From Alphaproteobacteria bacterium UBA6038 (lineage in GTDB: Bacteria > Pseudomonadota > Alphaproteobacteria > Micropepsales > Micropepsaceae), in the NCBI GenBank assembly GCA_002429315.1, contig DIZC01000077.1, positions 848 through 35,138 on the forward strand: a DNA stretch of 34,291 nt, in the 5' to 3' direction. A program made the position numbers and the translations under genes. Shown here piece after piece: positions 15,421 to 24,251 of the stretch. Below the pieces are notes generated by a model. It was not told where the DNA came from. It ran no database searches and saw only the letters and a list, made by a program, of their open reading frames with translations. The number at the start of each line of letters is the position of its first letter. Position 1 is the first letter of the stretch.

Positions 15421-17010
15421 TCACACCGGCCGCGTGCGCATCGCCAGGCCCGCGGCAGCGCAGGCGAAAAGCATCAGCCAGAAGCCGAGGTGGCGCAGAC
15501 GCGCGAGCGGCGTCGGCGGCAGCGATTTTGGCAGGCTTGCGTCGAGGACGCCAGCTTTGCCGATCCCGAGCGCGGCGACGATGCGGCCGAGCGGATCGAT
15601 CACAGCGGAGATGCCGGTGTTGGCGGCGCGCACGACGGGGATGCCTTCTTCTATGGCGCGCACTCGCGCGACGAGAAAGTGCTGATACGGTCCGGTGGAA
15701 GAGGCCGGCCCAAACCACGAATCGTCCGTCACGTTGACGAACCAGCCCGGCCGCTGGTCCCCGACAACCTCCGCTGGGAACAGGATCTCATAACAGATCA
15801 GCGGTCCGACCGGCGGCGCGCCCGGAACTGCGTAGGTATGCGGCCCGCTTCCGCTGGCAAAGCTTCCCGGCTGGTTGACGAGCTTGTCGATCCCGAGCGC
15901 GTGCAGGGTCTGCGCGAACGGCACGTATTCACCGAACGGCACGAGATGGAATTTGTCGTAGGTCGTGAGCAGCCGGCCGCCAGGACCGAAGATGTAGACG
16001 CTGTTGTGAACCAGCGGCTTTCCGTCGGGTCCCCATTCGGCGCGCGCCGCGCCGGTCATCAGCGTCTTGTCGTGCCCAGTGAGGAGCGCGATGTCGTCCA
16101 GCGCCTGCGGGGCACGCGCGAGCAGGAAGGGCGGCGCAGCTTCCGGCCAGATGATGTGCGTCGGCGGTGGGCCATGGCGCGCGACGCTCAAGCCCAGCAG
16201 CTCGTGCCAGTGTGCCGCGCGCAATGCCGGCACGTACTTGTCGGCCTGCGCCACGTTCGGCTGAACAATCCGCAGCCGGACGCCGGGAACGCTTCCGACA
16301 ACCGTCGTCCAAAGGCGTGCTTCGCCGCCGATCCACAGCAGCACGAACAGCAGCGCCAGGGCGCCGGGAATCCGTCGCGCGCGCCCCTCGCCGCACATCA
16401 GGGCCAGCGAGGCGCCGAACAGGATGGTGAGGAGCGTCAGCCCGTACACGCCAAACAGCGACACGCTCTGCAAAACGGCGAGCGAGGCGCCCCAGCCATA
16501 GCCGGGCAGATTCCAGGGGAAGCCGGTGAGGATATGGCCTCTCAGCCATTCGGCGAGCGCATACGTCGCGGTGAACAGGAAGATGCGCGGCCAGCCCGGT
16601 CGCCAGAACGCCGCGCACAGCGCGCAGGCTGCCGCCTGGAACAGCGCAAGCCCGCCCGGAAACAGCAGCGCAACGAAAGGAATCTGCCAGGCGTGCTGCA
16701 GCGGATCGACCAGGAAGGCATAGGCCACCCAGTAAAGGCCGGCGAGAAACTGCCCGAAGCCGTATGCCCACCCGATCAGCGCGCTGCGCCAGACCGGCCG
16801 CGCACCGGCTTGCGCACCATCCAGCAGCAGCACCAGCACGGCAAACGACAGAAGCAGCAGCGGAAAAATGCCGAACGGCGCAAAGCCGAGCGCGGACAGC
16901 AGCCCGCTGAAGAAGGCGAGTGCCGCACTGTGCCAGCCACCCATCTCGCGGATCGCGTTGGCGGCGCCGGCGCAGGCGCGTTCGACCGCGCTGAAGGACG
17001 GTGGCCTCAT
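15421..17010 (-). CDS. lnt: Apolipoprotein N-acyltransferase
   Basis: A 529-residue inner-membrane enzyme that adds the third acyl chain to lipoproteins. An N-terminal multi-span region (about 28-235) is followed by a periplasmic nitrilase domain with the catalytic triad E290 (WPEAAPPF), K353 (YDKFHLVPFGEYVPF) and C406 (LICYE), then a last membrane helix (about 503-522). Length is as expected. The ATG overlaps the corC stop by 4 nt (17007-17010). Confidence 0.95.
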   Translation of the reverse strand: MRPPSFSAVERACAGAANAIREMGGWHSAALAFFSGLLSALGFAPFGIFPLLLLSFAVLVLLLDGAQAGARPVWRSALIGWAYGFGQFLAGLYWVAYAFLVDPLQHAWQIPFVALLFPGGLALFQAAACALCAAFWRPGWPRIFLFTATYALAEWLRGHILTGFPWNLPGYGWGASLAVLQSVSLFGVYGLTLLTILFGASLALMCGEGRARRIPGALALLFVLLWIGGEARLWTTVVGSVPGVRLRIVQPNVAQADKYVPALRAAHWHELLGLSVARHGPPPTHIIWPEAAPPFLLARAPQALDDIALLTGHDKTLMTGAARAEWGPDGKPLVHNSVYIFGPGGRLLTTYDKFHLVPFGEYVPFAQTLHALGIDKLVNQPGSFASGSGPHTYAVPGAPPVGPLICYEILFPAEVVGDQRPGWFVNVTDDSWFGPASSTGPYQHFLVARVRAIEEGIPVVRAANTGISAVIDPLGRIVAALGIGKAGVLDASLPKSLPPTPLARLRHLGFWLMLFACAAAGLAMRTRPV

Positions 17011-17921
17011 GCGCCGGCGATTTGCGGCGGCGCCGGCGGGCGCAACCGCAGGCGCTTGATGCGGCGCGGATCGGCTTCCAGCACTTCAAACTCGAAGCCG
17101 CCATGGCTCACGATCTCGCCCCGCTGCGGCACGCGCCCGATGAGCGAGACCACCAAGCCGCCCAGCGTATCGACGTCCTCTTCGGGATCGGGCGGCTCAA
17201 GCACGATTCCCGTCTGCTCGGTAAAATCCTCCAGATCGAGGCGCGCCGCGGCTTCGTACGCGCCGTCGTCCAGCTTGGTCAGTTGCGGTGCTTCGTCCAC
17301 GTCGTGCTCGTCGCCGATGTCTCCGACGATTTCCTCGACCAGATCCTCAATGGAGACCAGTCCGTCGGTGCCGCCATACTCATCGATGACGAGCGCGAGA
17401 TGAATGCGGGTGGCTTGCATCTTCACCAGCAGATCGCTGGCCGGCATCGAGGGAGGCGCCACGAGGATCTCCCGCTTCACCTGCGCCACCGGCACCTCAG
17501 GCCAGCGCATGATGCCGTCCGGCCCCAGTTCGCCGAGCCCCATCACATCCTTGATGTGGACGAGGCCGATCGGATCGTCCAGGGTTTCGCGATAGACCGG
17601 CAGGCGCGAGTGCTGCGCCTCGCGGAACTTGGCCACCAACTCGCAAATCGAAATCGATTCGTCCACCGCGACGATGTCGGCGCGCGGGACCTTCACGTCG
17701 TCCACCCGAAGCTCGCCGAATTTGAGCAGATTGGCGAGCATCACCCGCTCGCGGCGCGCCAGCGCCGGATTCTGCCGTTCGCTCTCCTCGATCACCTCTT
17801 CGAGGCTCTCGCGGATCGAATCGCCGTGACGGTGGCGGAGCGCCTGGCGCAGCCGCCGGAGAAAGGAAGAGAAGGCACGGCCGTTTTCGCGCAGAGAGCT
17901 GGATGATTGCGGAGCAGACAT
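17007..17921 (-). CDS. corC: CBS-domain CorC/HlyC family protein
   Basis: A 304-residue cytoplasmic protein. Two CBS repeats are visible (about 75-130 and 145-200; VPRADIVAVDESIS, RLPVYRETLDDPIGLVHIKDV, HLALVIDEYGGTDGLVSIEDLVE), followed by the CorC_HlyC C-terminal domain (LGGLVVSLIGRVP). It lacks the membrane DUF21 domain, like E. coli YbeX/CorC. That family has been linked to magnesium/cobalt efflux and, by operon conservation with ybeY, to ribosome maturation. It follows ybeY by 5 nt and overlaps lnt. Confidence 0.9.
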   Translation of the reverse strand: MSAPQSSSSLRENGRAFSSFLRRLRQALRHRHGDSIRESLEEVIEESERQNPALARRERVMLANLLKFGELRVDDVKVPRADIVAVDESISICELVAKFREAQHSRLPVYRETLDDPIGLVHIKDVMGLGELGPDGIMRWPEVPVAQVKREILVAPPSMPASDLLVKMQATRIHLALVIDEYGGTDGLVSIEDLVEEIVGDIGDEHDVDEAPQLTKLDDGAYEAAARLDLEDFTEQTGIVLEPPDPEEDVDTLGGLVVSLIGRVPQRGEIVSHGGFEFEVLEADPRRIKRLRLRPPAPPQIAGA

Positions 17922-17926
17922 CTCGA

Positions 17927-18424
17927 TCAGGCTGCGCAGCCGCGCCGCCGGTAAGGATCGGGAATTCCGATCTCCGCCAGAATTTCCGTTTCGAGTGCTT
18001 CCATTGCCTCGGCTTCGCGGGCGTTTGCGTGATCATAGCCCAAAAGGTGCAGCACGCCATGCACCGCAAGATGGACGGCGTGGCCGGCCAGCGGCTTTCC
18101 CGCGGCCTCTGCCTCCTGCCGGGCAACGCCGAAAGCAATGGCGATGTCGCCGAGATAGTCCGATCCGGGCACTGTGGGAAAGGACAGCACGTTGGTCGGC
18201 TTGCCCTTCCCGCGATGCGTCCGATTGAGCGCGCGGAGGCGCTCATCGTTCGTCAACAGAACGGTGAGCGGGACGGCGGCGCGACCGGCACGGCCAAGAG
18301 TCAAACCGGCTGCTCGCCTGATCTGGGCTGCGATATCGGGCGCGGCCCGGCGCCATTCCCGCTCTTCCAGCAGCACTTCGATCTGCCGGGGGGCGGAGCG
18401 CGCGTGCATGTCCTGCCGGTTCAC
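17927..18424 (-). CDS. ybeY: Endoribonuclease YbeY
   Basis: A 165-residue metal-dependent RNase needed for 16S rRNA 3'-end maturation and ribosome quality control. The zinc motif HGVLHLLGYDH gives H122, H126 and H132. The upstream conserved region KPTNVLSFP (residues 75-83) is also family-specific. The start is GTG at 18424, overlapping the phoH stop in a GTGA arrangement; ATG at residue 6 is an alternative. Confidence 0.94.
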   Translation of the reverse strand: MNRQDMHARSAPRQIEVLLEEREWRRAAPDIAAQIRRAAGLTLGRAGRAAVPLTVLLTNDERLRALNRTHRGKGKPTNVLSFPTVPGSDYLGDIAIAFGVARQEAEAAGKPLAGHAVHLAVHGVLHLLGYDHANAREAEAMEALETEILAEIGIPDPYRRRGCAA

Positions 18425-19449
18425 GTGCCGCTGTCTTTCGCTTTGCGGTAGTGCGGCGGGAGACGGGGTTCTTCGTTGTCGGCGTAGGCGCGCACGATGC
18501 GCGTGACCAGCGCATGACGCACGACATCTTTCTCGCTGAACCGCGCCACCGCCACGCCTTCGACGTCGCTCAGGATGGCCAGCGCTTCCTCCAGCCCCTG
18601 GCCGCGGCCGCCCGGAAGATCGCTCTGCGACGGATCGCCGGTCACCACCATGCGGCTGTCTTCGCCGAGCCGCGTCAAGAACATCTTCATCTGCGCGGAG
18701 GTGCAGTTCTGCGCCTCGTCGAGGATCACGAACGCGCGCGACAGGGTGCGGCCCCGCATGAAAGCGAGCGGCGCCACTTCGATGACTCCGGATTCCATCA
18801 ACTTCAGGCTTTGCTCGCCCAAGGTCTCGAACAGCGCGTCGTAAAGCGGGCGAAGATAGGGATCGATCTTCTCGCGAATGTCGCCCGGGAGAAAACCCAG
18901 CCGCTCGCCGGCTTCCAATGCCGGCCGCGACAGCACCAGTCGTTCGACGCGACGCTCGTACAACAGGTGAGCCCCAAAGGCGGCCGCCAGATAGGTTTTG
19001 CCGGTGCCCGCCGGCCCGACCCCGAACACCAGCGGATGCGTGCGCATCAAATCCAGATAAGCGCTTTGCGCGGGCGACCGGGCGCGCACCGTGCGTCCGG
19101 GAGCTGTCTTCACCGAAGGGGTGCCAAAATCGCCGTCGGCGGCTTTCGGCTGCTCGTGCGACGCAAAGCGGATCTCGGCGTCGACTTCGGCTGCGCCGAT
19201 ATCTTCGCCGCCTTCCAGGCGGGCATACAGCGCACGCAAAACGGACGCGGCGCGTTCGCGAGAATCCGGCGACCCTTCGACCGCCACGAGATTGCCGCGG
19301 GTGGCGACGCGGACGCCCAGCTTCTGCTCCAGCCGCACGAAATTCTTCTGGTGCGCTCCGCCCAGCGCCGGCAGAAAGACGTTGTTCGGAAATTCAAGCG
19401 TCACCTGCTCACGCGCGGATTTGCGATGTTGAGCGCGCGACGGACTCAA
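18421..19449 (-). CDS. phoH: PhoH-family ATPase
   Basis: A 342-residue cytoplasmic ATPase, conserved with ybeY. The Walker A loop is GPAGTGKT (145-152) and Walker B is FVILDEAQN (240-248); VTGDPSQSDLP near 270 is a family motif. A KH-like N-terminal region (about 18-80) is present. No ATG lies near the 5' end. The TTG at 19449 overlaps the miaB stop (TTGA) and is adopted here; a GTG at 19404 is a possible alternative start. The role is probably RNA related. Confidence 0.92.
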   Translation of the reverse strand: MSPSRAQHRKSAREQVTLEFPNNVFLPALGGAHQKNFVRLEQKLGVRVATRGNLVAVEGSPDSRERAASVLRALYARLEGGEDIGAAEVDAEIRFASHEQPKAADGDFGTPSVKTAPGRTVRARSPAQSAYLDLMRTHPLVFGVGPAGTGKTYLAAAFGAHLLYERRVERLVLSRPALEAGERLGFLPGDIREKIDPYLRPLYDALFETLGEQSLKLMESGVIEVAPLAFMRGRTLSRAFVILDEAQNCTSAQMKMFLTRLGEDSRMVVTGDPSQSDLPGGRGQGLEEALAILSDVEGVAVARFSEKDVVRHALVTRIVRAYADNEEPRLPPHYRKAKDSGT

Positions 19450-20804
19450 TGCGCCGCCACCCTTTGCGCGCGAGGCGCCCGCAGGAGCGATCCGCTCAGG
19501 CTGTTCGGCAGCGCTCGCTCGATGCGCACGTCCGCGATGGCGCCGATCAGGTGCTCCGCACCGTCCACATGGACAGGCTGCAGATACGGCGAGCGGCCGA
19601 CGGCCTGCTCCGGCTTGCGTCCCGGCTTCTCGAACAGCACGGACATGACCGATCCTTCGCAGGATTGGGCGAAAGCACGCTGCTGCAAAGCCAACAGAGA
19701 TTGCAATGCTTGCAGCCGGGCAGATTTCACCTCGTCCGGAATCTGCTTGCGAATTGCGGCAGGCGTGCCGGGCCGCGGGCTGTATTGGAACGAGAACGCC
19801 TGCGCGTAGCCGACCGCGCGCACCAGCTCCATCGTCTGCTCGAAATCGTCGTCGGTCTCGCCCGGAAAGCCGACGATGAAATCCGAGGAGAGCGCAATAT
19901 CAGGCCGCGCGGCGCGAACGTGCTCGATCAGGCGCAGATAATGGGCGCGGGTGTGCTGGCGATTCATGGCCGCCAGCACGCGATCCGAACCCGACTGCAC
20001 CGGCAGATGCAGGTAAGGCATCAGCTTGGCGAGGTCGCGATGGGCTTCGATCAGAGCCTCGCTCATGTCGCGCGGATGGCTGGTGGTGTAGCGCAGCCGG
20101 TCAAGACCATCGATTTCGGCGAGGTGCCGCAGTAGACGCGCGAGACTCCATGCCTCGTCGTCCGCCCCTTCGCCACGATAGGCATTGACGTTCTGGCCGA
20201 GCAGCGTGATCTCGCGCACGCCGCGCTCGACCAGCCGCCGCGCTTCGGCTTCGATCTGCGCGACGGGCCGCGAATACTCCGCGCCGCGCGTGTAGGGCAC
20301 CACGCAGAAGGTGCAGAACTTATCGCAACCTTCCTGCACCGTGAGAAACGCAGCCGGCCCGTCGGCGCGCCGCTCATCCGGCAGAGAATCGAACTTCTCC
20401 TCCGGGGCGAAGTCGGTTTCGAGCGCGCGGCCCTGGCGCCGTTCCACCCGGGCGACCATTTCGGGAATGCGATGCAGCGATTGCGGTCCGACGACGATAT
20501 CGACCGCGCTCTGCCGCCGCGCCATCTCCTCGCCTTCCGCTTGCGCGACACATCCCGCCACCGCGATCAGCATGGGTGCGCCGCACTCGGCCCTCCGCTC
20601 TTTCAGCCGGCGCAAGCGGCCGAGTTCGGAATAGACCTTCTCCGCCGCCTTTTCGCGGATGTGGCAGGTGTTGAGCACCACCATGTCCGCCTCTTCCGGA
20701 CCATCCGCCGTCACATAGCCAAGCGGCGCCAGAAGATCCGCGATGCGCGCGGAATCATAGACGTTCATCTGGCAGCCGTAGGTCTTGATGAAAAGCTTCT
20801 TCAT
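19446..20804 (-). CDS. miaB: tRNA-2-methylthio-N6-dimethylallyladenosine synthase
   Basis: A 452-residue radical-SAM methylthiotransferase acting on i6A37 of tRNA. The N-terminal MTTase domain binds one [4Fe-4S] cluster through C11 (YGCQMN), C47 (NTCHIRE) and C85 (AGCVAQ). The radical-SAM cluster is C160-X3-C164-X2-C167 (GCDKFCTFC), and a C-terminal TRAM domain follows. ATG at 20804 starts the MKKLFIKTYGC sequence; in-frame codons further upstream encode nothing family-like. It overlaps phoH by 4 nt and is 62 nt downstream of plsC. Confidence 0.95.
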   Translation of the reverse strand: MKKLFIKTYGCQMNVYDSARIADLLAPLGYVTADGPEEADMVVLNTCHIREKAAEKVYSELGRLRRLKERRAECGAPMLIAVAGCVAQAEGEEMARRQSAVDIVVGPQSLHRIPEMVARVERRQGRALETDFAPEEKFDSLPDERRADGPAAFLTVQEGCDKFCTFCVVPYTRGAEYSRPVAQIEAEARRLVERGVREITLLGQNVNAYRGEGADDEAWSLARLLRHLAEIDGLDRLRYTTSHPRDMSEALIEAHRDLAKLMPYLHLPVQSGSDRVLAAMNRQHTRAHYLRLIEHVRAARPDIALSSDFIVGFPGETDDDFEQTMELVRAVGYAQAFSFQYSPRPGTPAAIRKQIPDEVKSARLQALQSLLALQQRAFAQSCEGSVMSVLFEKPGRKPEQAVGRSPYLQPVHVDGAEHLIGAIADVRIERALPNSLSGSLLRAPRAQRVAAH

Positions 20805-20866
20805 GAATGAAAGCCGTTCGGGCCGGGCGTTATGCGCGATGGGTCGTTGGCTGGCAACCGAGGCGT

Positions 20867-21733
20867 TCACGCCGGCGCCTTCGCCAGTTTCGCGGCGCGC
20901 CGGGGCCGCTCCGGAGCGGGCGCGCGCGGCACGTCCCAATAGGCGCCGGCCAGCGCGCGGGCTTGGCTCGCCCGCACCGCCGCCTCGGCAACCACGGCCA
21001 GCGCTTTACGGCCGCCGGCCGAATCCACGGTCATCGGCGGATGAAACTCCACCACCACGTCGATGGGCCCCGTCTTCAGTGCTTCCCACAGATGTGGAAC
21101 CAGCTCCATGTCGCCGTACCAGGCAAACAGCGGCCGGTTCTCTCGTCCCATGGGGAGTCCGTGCAGCCCGACATAGCTGACGGACACCGGCTGCACCGGC
21201 ACGTGCTGCACCAGCCCCTGCCCATCGGCACCGATTTCGATTTCCGCCGCACCCATCAGCGCGCTGCGGAACGGCAGCACCCGATTGCCGTCGCTGGAGG
21301 TGCCTTCGGGGAACAGCACCAGCGCGTCGCCCTGCTTGAGCCGCTCGCGAATGCGATCGCGCGCGGCGGCCGTCTGGCTGCGGCGCTCGCGCTCGACGAA
21401 CACAGTTTCCTGCAGCCGGGCCAGCGTGCCGAACAACGGCCAGCTCCCCACCTCCTGCTTCGCGATGAAAGAAACCCGCGCGGTCCTGGAGAGGATCAGG
21501 ATGTCGAAATAGGACGTATGGTTCGCCAGCATCAGCACGCCGCGATCCTGGAACGGCTTGCCGATCACCGTGACGCGGATGCCGAACAACCGGCACAGCC
21601 AGCCGTGATAGCGGTGCGGAAAGGTCTTGCGCCGCGGGAGATTGAAGCGCAGCGCGCTCGACTGCCAGGGAATGCCAACCAACGTCGCGACAAGGAAAAT
21701 GAAAAGGAGCGTTGCGGCGCGCAGCGACTGCAT
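20867..21733 (-). CDS. plsC: 1-acyl-glycerol-3-phosphate acyltransferase (PlsC-like)
   Basis: A 288-residue membrane-associated acyltransferase for phosphatidic acid or a related lysolipid. One hydrophobic helix lies at residues 5-22. NHTSYFD (71-77) is the H-X4-D catalytic motif, and FPEGTSSDG near 151 is the substrate-binding motif. The tail is basic. ATG at 21733 is preferred because it starts the signal-anchor; it is 7 nt after fur. The exact acceptor, including ornithine-lipid type, is undetermined. Confidence 0.87.
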   Translation of the reverse strand: MQSLRAATLLFIFLVATLVGIPWQSSALRFNLPRRKTFPHRYHGWLCRLFGIRVTVIGKPFQDRGVLMLANHTSYFDILILSRTARVSFIAKQEVGSWPLFGTLARLQETVFVERERRSQTAAARDRIRERLKQGDALVLFPEGTSSDGNRVLPFRSALMGAAEIEIGADGQGLVQHVPVQPVSVSYVGLHGLPMGRENRPLFAWYGDMELVPHLWEALKTGPIDVVVEFHPPMTVDSAGGRKALAVVAEAAVRASQARALAGAYWDVPRAPAPERPRRAAKLAKAPA

Positions 21734-21740
21734 CGATCCC

Positions 21741-22169
21741 TCAGTGCTCGCCGGACGGCTTCGGCTTTCTCGGCACCGCGTAAAGTTCGAGGCGGTGATC
21801 GACCAGTTCGAAGCCAAGCTCTTCCGCAACCCGCCGCTGCAGGCGCTCGATGTCTTCGTTGCGGAACTCGATGACGCGGCCGGTCTGCACGTCGATCAGG
21901 TGATCGTGGTGCGCGTCCGGGACCTCCTCATAGCGCGAGCGGCCGTCGCGGAAATCGTGCCGCTCGAGAATGCCGGCATCCTCGAACAGCCTCACCGTGC
22001 GATAGACGGTGGCAATGGAGATGTGCGGATCGAGGCTGGCGGCGCGGCGATAGAGCTCCTCCGCATCCGGATGATCGCTTGCGTCCGACAGCACGCGCGC
22101 GATCACGCGGCGCTGATCGGTCATCCGCAAGCCCTTTTCGGCGCAGAGCTTCTCGATCCGCGTCATCAT
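21741..22169 (-). CDS. fur: Fur-family metal-responsive regulator
   Basis: A 142-residue Fur/Mur-type repressor. The winged-helix part includes GLRMTDQRRVIARVL and the recognition helix ISIATVYRTVRLFEDAGIL (50-68). The metal-site histidines are in DAHHDHLID (86-93), and further downstream HRLELYAV ends the dimer domain. The C-terminal CxxC pairs of some Fur proteins are missing, which is usual in alphaproteobacterial Fur/Mur, so iron or manganese may be the ligand. ATG at 22169 follows GAGG by 8 nt; ATG at 22166 is adjacent. The gene follows rimI by 10 nt. Confidence 0.9.
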   Translation of the reverse strand: MMTRIEKLCAEKGLRMTDQRRVIARVLSDASDHPDAEELYRRAASLDPHISIATVYRTVRLFEDAGILERHDFRDGRSRYEEVPDAHHDHLIDVQTGRVIEFRNEDIERLQRRVAEELGFELVDHRLELYAVPRKPKPSGEH

Positions 22170-22179
22170 CCGCCCGACC

Positions 22180-22677
22180 TCATGCCGGAAGACTAGTGGA
22201 GTTCGCGCCCGATTCCCATGCGGCAATGGGCAGTGCGCGGCACAGAATGAGGGCGTCCTGCGAAGGCGCTTCGCGGCGCGCGTAATACCCGCGGCGGCGG
22301 CCACGCTCTTCAAATCCGAGCTGCCGGTAAAGCCCGCAGGCGGCGGCATTGTCCACGCCCACTTCGAGAAACAGCTCGCGGGCGCCGCGGCCCAATGCCG
22401 TTGCGGCGCCGGCCAGCACCAGTTCGCGGGCCAAGCCACGGCGGCGGCACCGGGGCGCCACCCCAAGCGAGAGGATTTCGGCCTCATCGGCGGCGACCCG
22501 CACGACGATAAACCCCGTCGCCCGGTTGCTGCTCGCTTCGCGCGCCAGGAGCGCGAAGACATTCTCCGACTGCAGCAGTCGCTCAAACGCCTCGCCGGTC
22601 CAGGCCTCCGCGAAACATTGGGCGTGAAGCGACGCGATTTCCGGAGCATCGGTTCCGCTTGCCGGACGAACCGGCAT
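22180..22677 (-). CDS. rimI: Ribosomal protein S18-alanine N-acetyltransferase (RimI-like)
   Basis: A 165-residue GNAT enzyme. The acetyl-CoA region is ILSLGVAPRCRRRGLARELV (about 67-86), followed by ELFLEVGVDNAAACGLYRQLGFEE, the RimI-type C-terminal pattern. The ATG at 22677 overlaps the tsaB stop (TGATG), and tsaB-rimI neighbours are common. S18 is the expected substrate, but other N-termini are possible. Confidence 0.85.
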   Translation of the reverse strand: MPVRPASGTDAPEIASLHAQCFAEAWTGEAFERLLQSENVFALLAREASSNRATGFIVVRVAADEAEILSLGVAPRCRRRGLARELVLAGAATALGRGARELFLEVGVDNAAACGLYRQLGFEERGRRRGYYARREAPSQDALILCRALPIAAWESGANSTSLPA

Positions 22678-23354
22678 CACGCGGGCCGCGCGGGCAGGCG
22701 CGCATCCGCTGGCCGAAGATAGAGCGGGCGTGGGGCGTCCACCGGCGCCGGCGCGTGCTGCGCAAGCTTTGCGACCCACAGCGCGTCGGGGTGGAGAATG
22801 GATGAGACGAACGCCTGTCCGCCCAACCGCCGATAAGCCTCGGCCGTAGCGGCTCCAGCCGTTCCGGCAATGGCGAGCGGCTGATCGTGGTGTTGCATGT
22901 CCTGGCGGATCGCGGCCACGGCATCTTCAAGAGACAGCAGAACCGGCTCGATAAGCGCTGCGTCGTGCGAATAGAGCCCAGCATACACTTCGCCGCGCTT
23001 GGCATCGTGCAAGGCGGCGCCGAACGGCGCGCCGGTTTCCTCCATCGCGGCAGCCGCCATGGCCTGCAAGGTCGTGATCCCGATCAATGGCCGCTTCAGC
23101 GCGACGCGAAGCCCCCGCATGAACGCGAGCCCCACGCGCTGGCCGGTGAAGGTGCCGGGGCCGGTGGTGACCCCGAGACGCTCGAGCTCCGCGAATGTCA
23201 GCTTCGCTGAGCCCATCACCGATTGCACCATCGGCGCCAGCGCTTCGGCATGGCCGCGCTCCATCGCCTCAAGCCGGTGGCCACGCACAACATCGCCGTC
23301 GAGCACGGCAACCGAGCAGGCGCCGAGCGCGGTATCCACCGCGAGAATTTTCAT
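22677..23354 (-). CDS. tsaB: tRNA t6A biosynthesis protein TsaB
   Basis: A 225-residue ASKHA-fold partner of TsaD in threonylcarbamoyladenosine synthesis. It starts MKILAVDTALGACSVAVLDG, and GPGTFTGQRVGLAF near residue 65 is the family signature. The C-terminal part is short and degenerate as usual. ATG at 23354 follows nfuA by 17 nt. TsaD and TsaE are not in this window. Confidence 0.92.
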   Translation of the reverse strand: MKILAVDTALGACSVAVLDGDVVRGHRLEAMERGHAEALAPMVQSVMGSAKLTFAELERLGVTTGPGTFTGQRVGLAFMRGLRVALKRPLIGITTLQAMAAAAMEETGAPFGAALHDAKRGEVYAGLYSHDAALIEPVLLSLEDAVAAIRQDMQHHDQPLAIAGTAGAATAEAYRRLGGQAFVSSILHPDALWVAKLAQHAPAPVDAPRPLYLRPADARLPARPA

Positions 23355-23371
23355 GGATGGCGCAGGCGCAC

Positions 23372-23938
23372 TCAGACCGCTTCGACCGCGCTCACTTCGG
23401 GAATGTAGTGGCGCAGCATGTTCTCGATGCCGTTCTTGAGCGTGATCACCGAAGAGGGACAACCGGCGCAGGAGCCGCGCAGGTAGAGCGACACGATGCC
23501 GGTCTTGCCGTCGAAGCCGCGGAAGATGATATCGCCGCCGTCGCCGGCCACGGCGGGGCGCACCCGCGTGTCGAGCAGTTCCTTGATCTGCTCCACCACC
23601 TCTGTGTCCTCTTCGGAAAAGCTCTCCTGCTCTTCCGGCGTTTCCTCGGCGGGCCGTTCGATCAGCGGAATTCCGCGGGTGAAATGCTCCATGATGGCGC
23701 CGAGAATGGGCGGCTTCAGGTGGCGCCAGTCGCCATCCGATTTGGTGACGGAAATGAAGTCCGAACCGAAGAAGACGCGCGACACGTCGTCGATCTCGAA
23801 CAGCGCCGCGGCCAGCGGCGATCGCGCCGCAGCTTCGCTGTCCGGAAAGTCGGCCACCGCGCCTTCGCCCATCACCTCGCGGCCGGGCAGGAATTTCAGG
23901 GTCGCCGGATTGGGCGTGGATTCGGTCTGAATAAACAT
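23372..23938 (-). CDS. nfuA: NfuA/NifU-family Fe-S carrier
   Basis: A 188-residue Fe-S scaffold/carrier. The N-terminal Nfu domain begins MFIQTESTPNPATLKF, the alphaproteobacterial/mitochondrial NFU1 form. The C-terminal NifU domain carries GSCAGCPSS with C157-X2-C160, which in a dimer binds a [4Fe-4S] cluster. It heads the operon, fitting supply of clusters to MiaB downstream. Confidence 0.93.
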   Translation of the reverse strand: MFIQTESTPNPATLKFLPGREVMGEGAVADFPDSEAAARSPLAAALFEIDDVSRVFFGSDFISVTKSDGDWRHLKPPILGAIMEHFTRGIPLIERPAEETPEEQESFSEEDTEVVEQIKELLDTRVRPAVAGDGGDIIFRGFDGKTGIVSLYLRGSCAGCPSSVITLKNGIENMLRHYIPEVSAVEAV

Positions 23939-23978
23939 GCGCGGTTCCGGTTCCGGGGTCTCCTTAGATGGACTTTGC

Positions 23979-24001
23979 GTCCGCCGGGATCAAGCCCGGA
24001 C
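23979..24001. repeat. Palindromic element near the DUF1674 gene stop
   Basis: The sequence CCGGG-ATCAAG-CCCGG lies inside a GTCCG...CGGAC frame. Two alternative stems are possible. It overlaps the stop codon of the DUF1674 gene and has no T-run. It resembles the REP-like element type (CCGGG-ctTGAT-CCCGG) frequent in alphaproteobacteria and could mark a transcript end. Confidence 0.5.
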
Positions 24002-24195
24002 TAGAAATCCGAGGCGATGCCCTTGCGTTCCCAGTCGCCGTAGCGCGTGGGTTCTGGCAGCCTGGGGCCGTTTACCTCTTTTGGCAGGTCCGCAGCGTGC
24101 TCCGCCGCCCGCCGCGCCTCGGCTTCGGCCCTGGCGCGCTTGCCCGCCTCGCGGATACGGGCGGCGATCTCGGCTTTGGCGTTCTTGACCGACAT
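24001..24195 (-). CDS. DUF1674 protein, succinate dehydrogenase assembly factor 4-like
   Basis: A 64-residue protein with a charged helical N-terminal half (KNAKAEIAARIREAGKRARA) and the conserved C-terminal motif GPRLPEPTRYGDWERKG ending in SDF. This is the SDHAF4/DUF1674 signature; in eukaryotes SDHAF4 binds flavinylated SdhA. A similar chaperone role is inferred. ATG at 24195. It lies divergent from htpX, 56 nt away. Confidence 0.88.
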   Translation of the reverse strand: MSVKNAKAEIAARIREAGKRARAEAEARRAAEHAADLPKEVNGPRLPEPTRYGDWERKGIASDF

Positions 24196-24251
24196 GGGCG
24201 CAACCCTACATCAAAGCTGCTTCTTCACTTAGGCTCTGGGCAGAAAAGACA

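Noticed and set aside
15490..17403. 637-residue plus-strand frame opposite lnt and corC
   Set aside because: It spans two well-identified genes on the other strand and has no recognisable domain.
18451..20135. Two long plus-strand frames opposite phoH and miaB
   Set aside because: Antisense to conserved genes with intact catalytic motifs.
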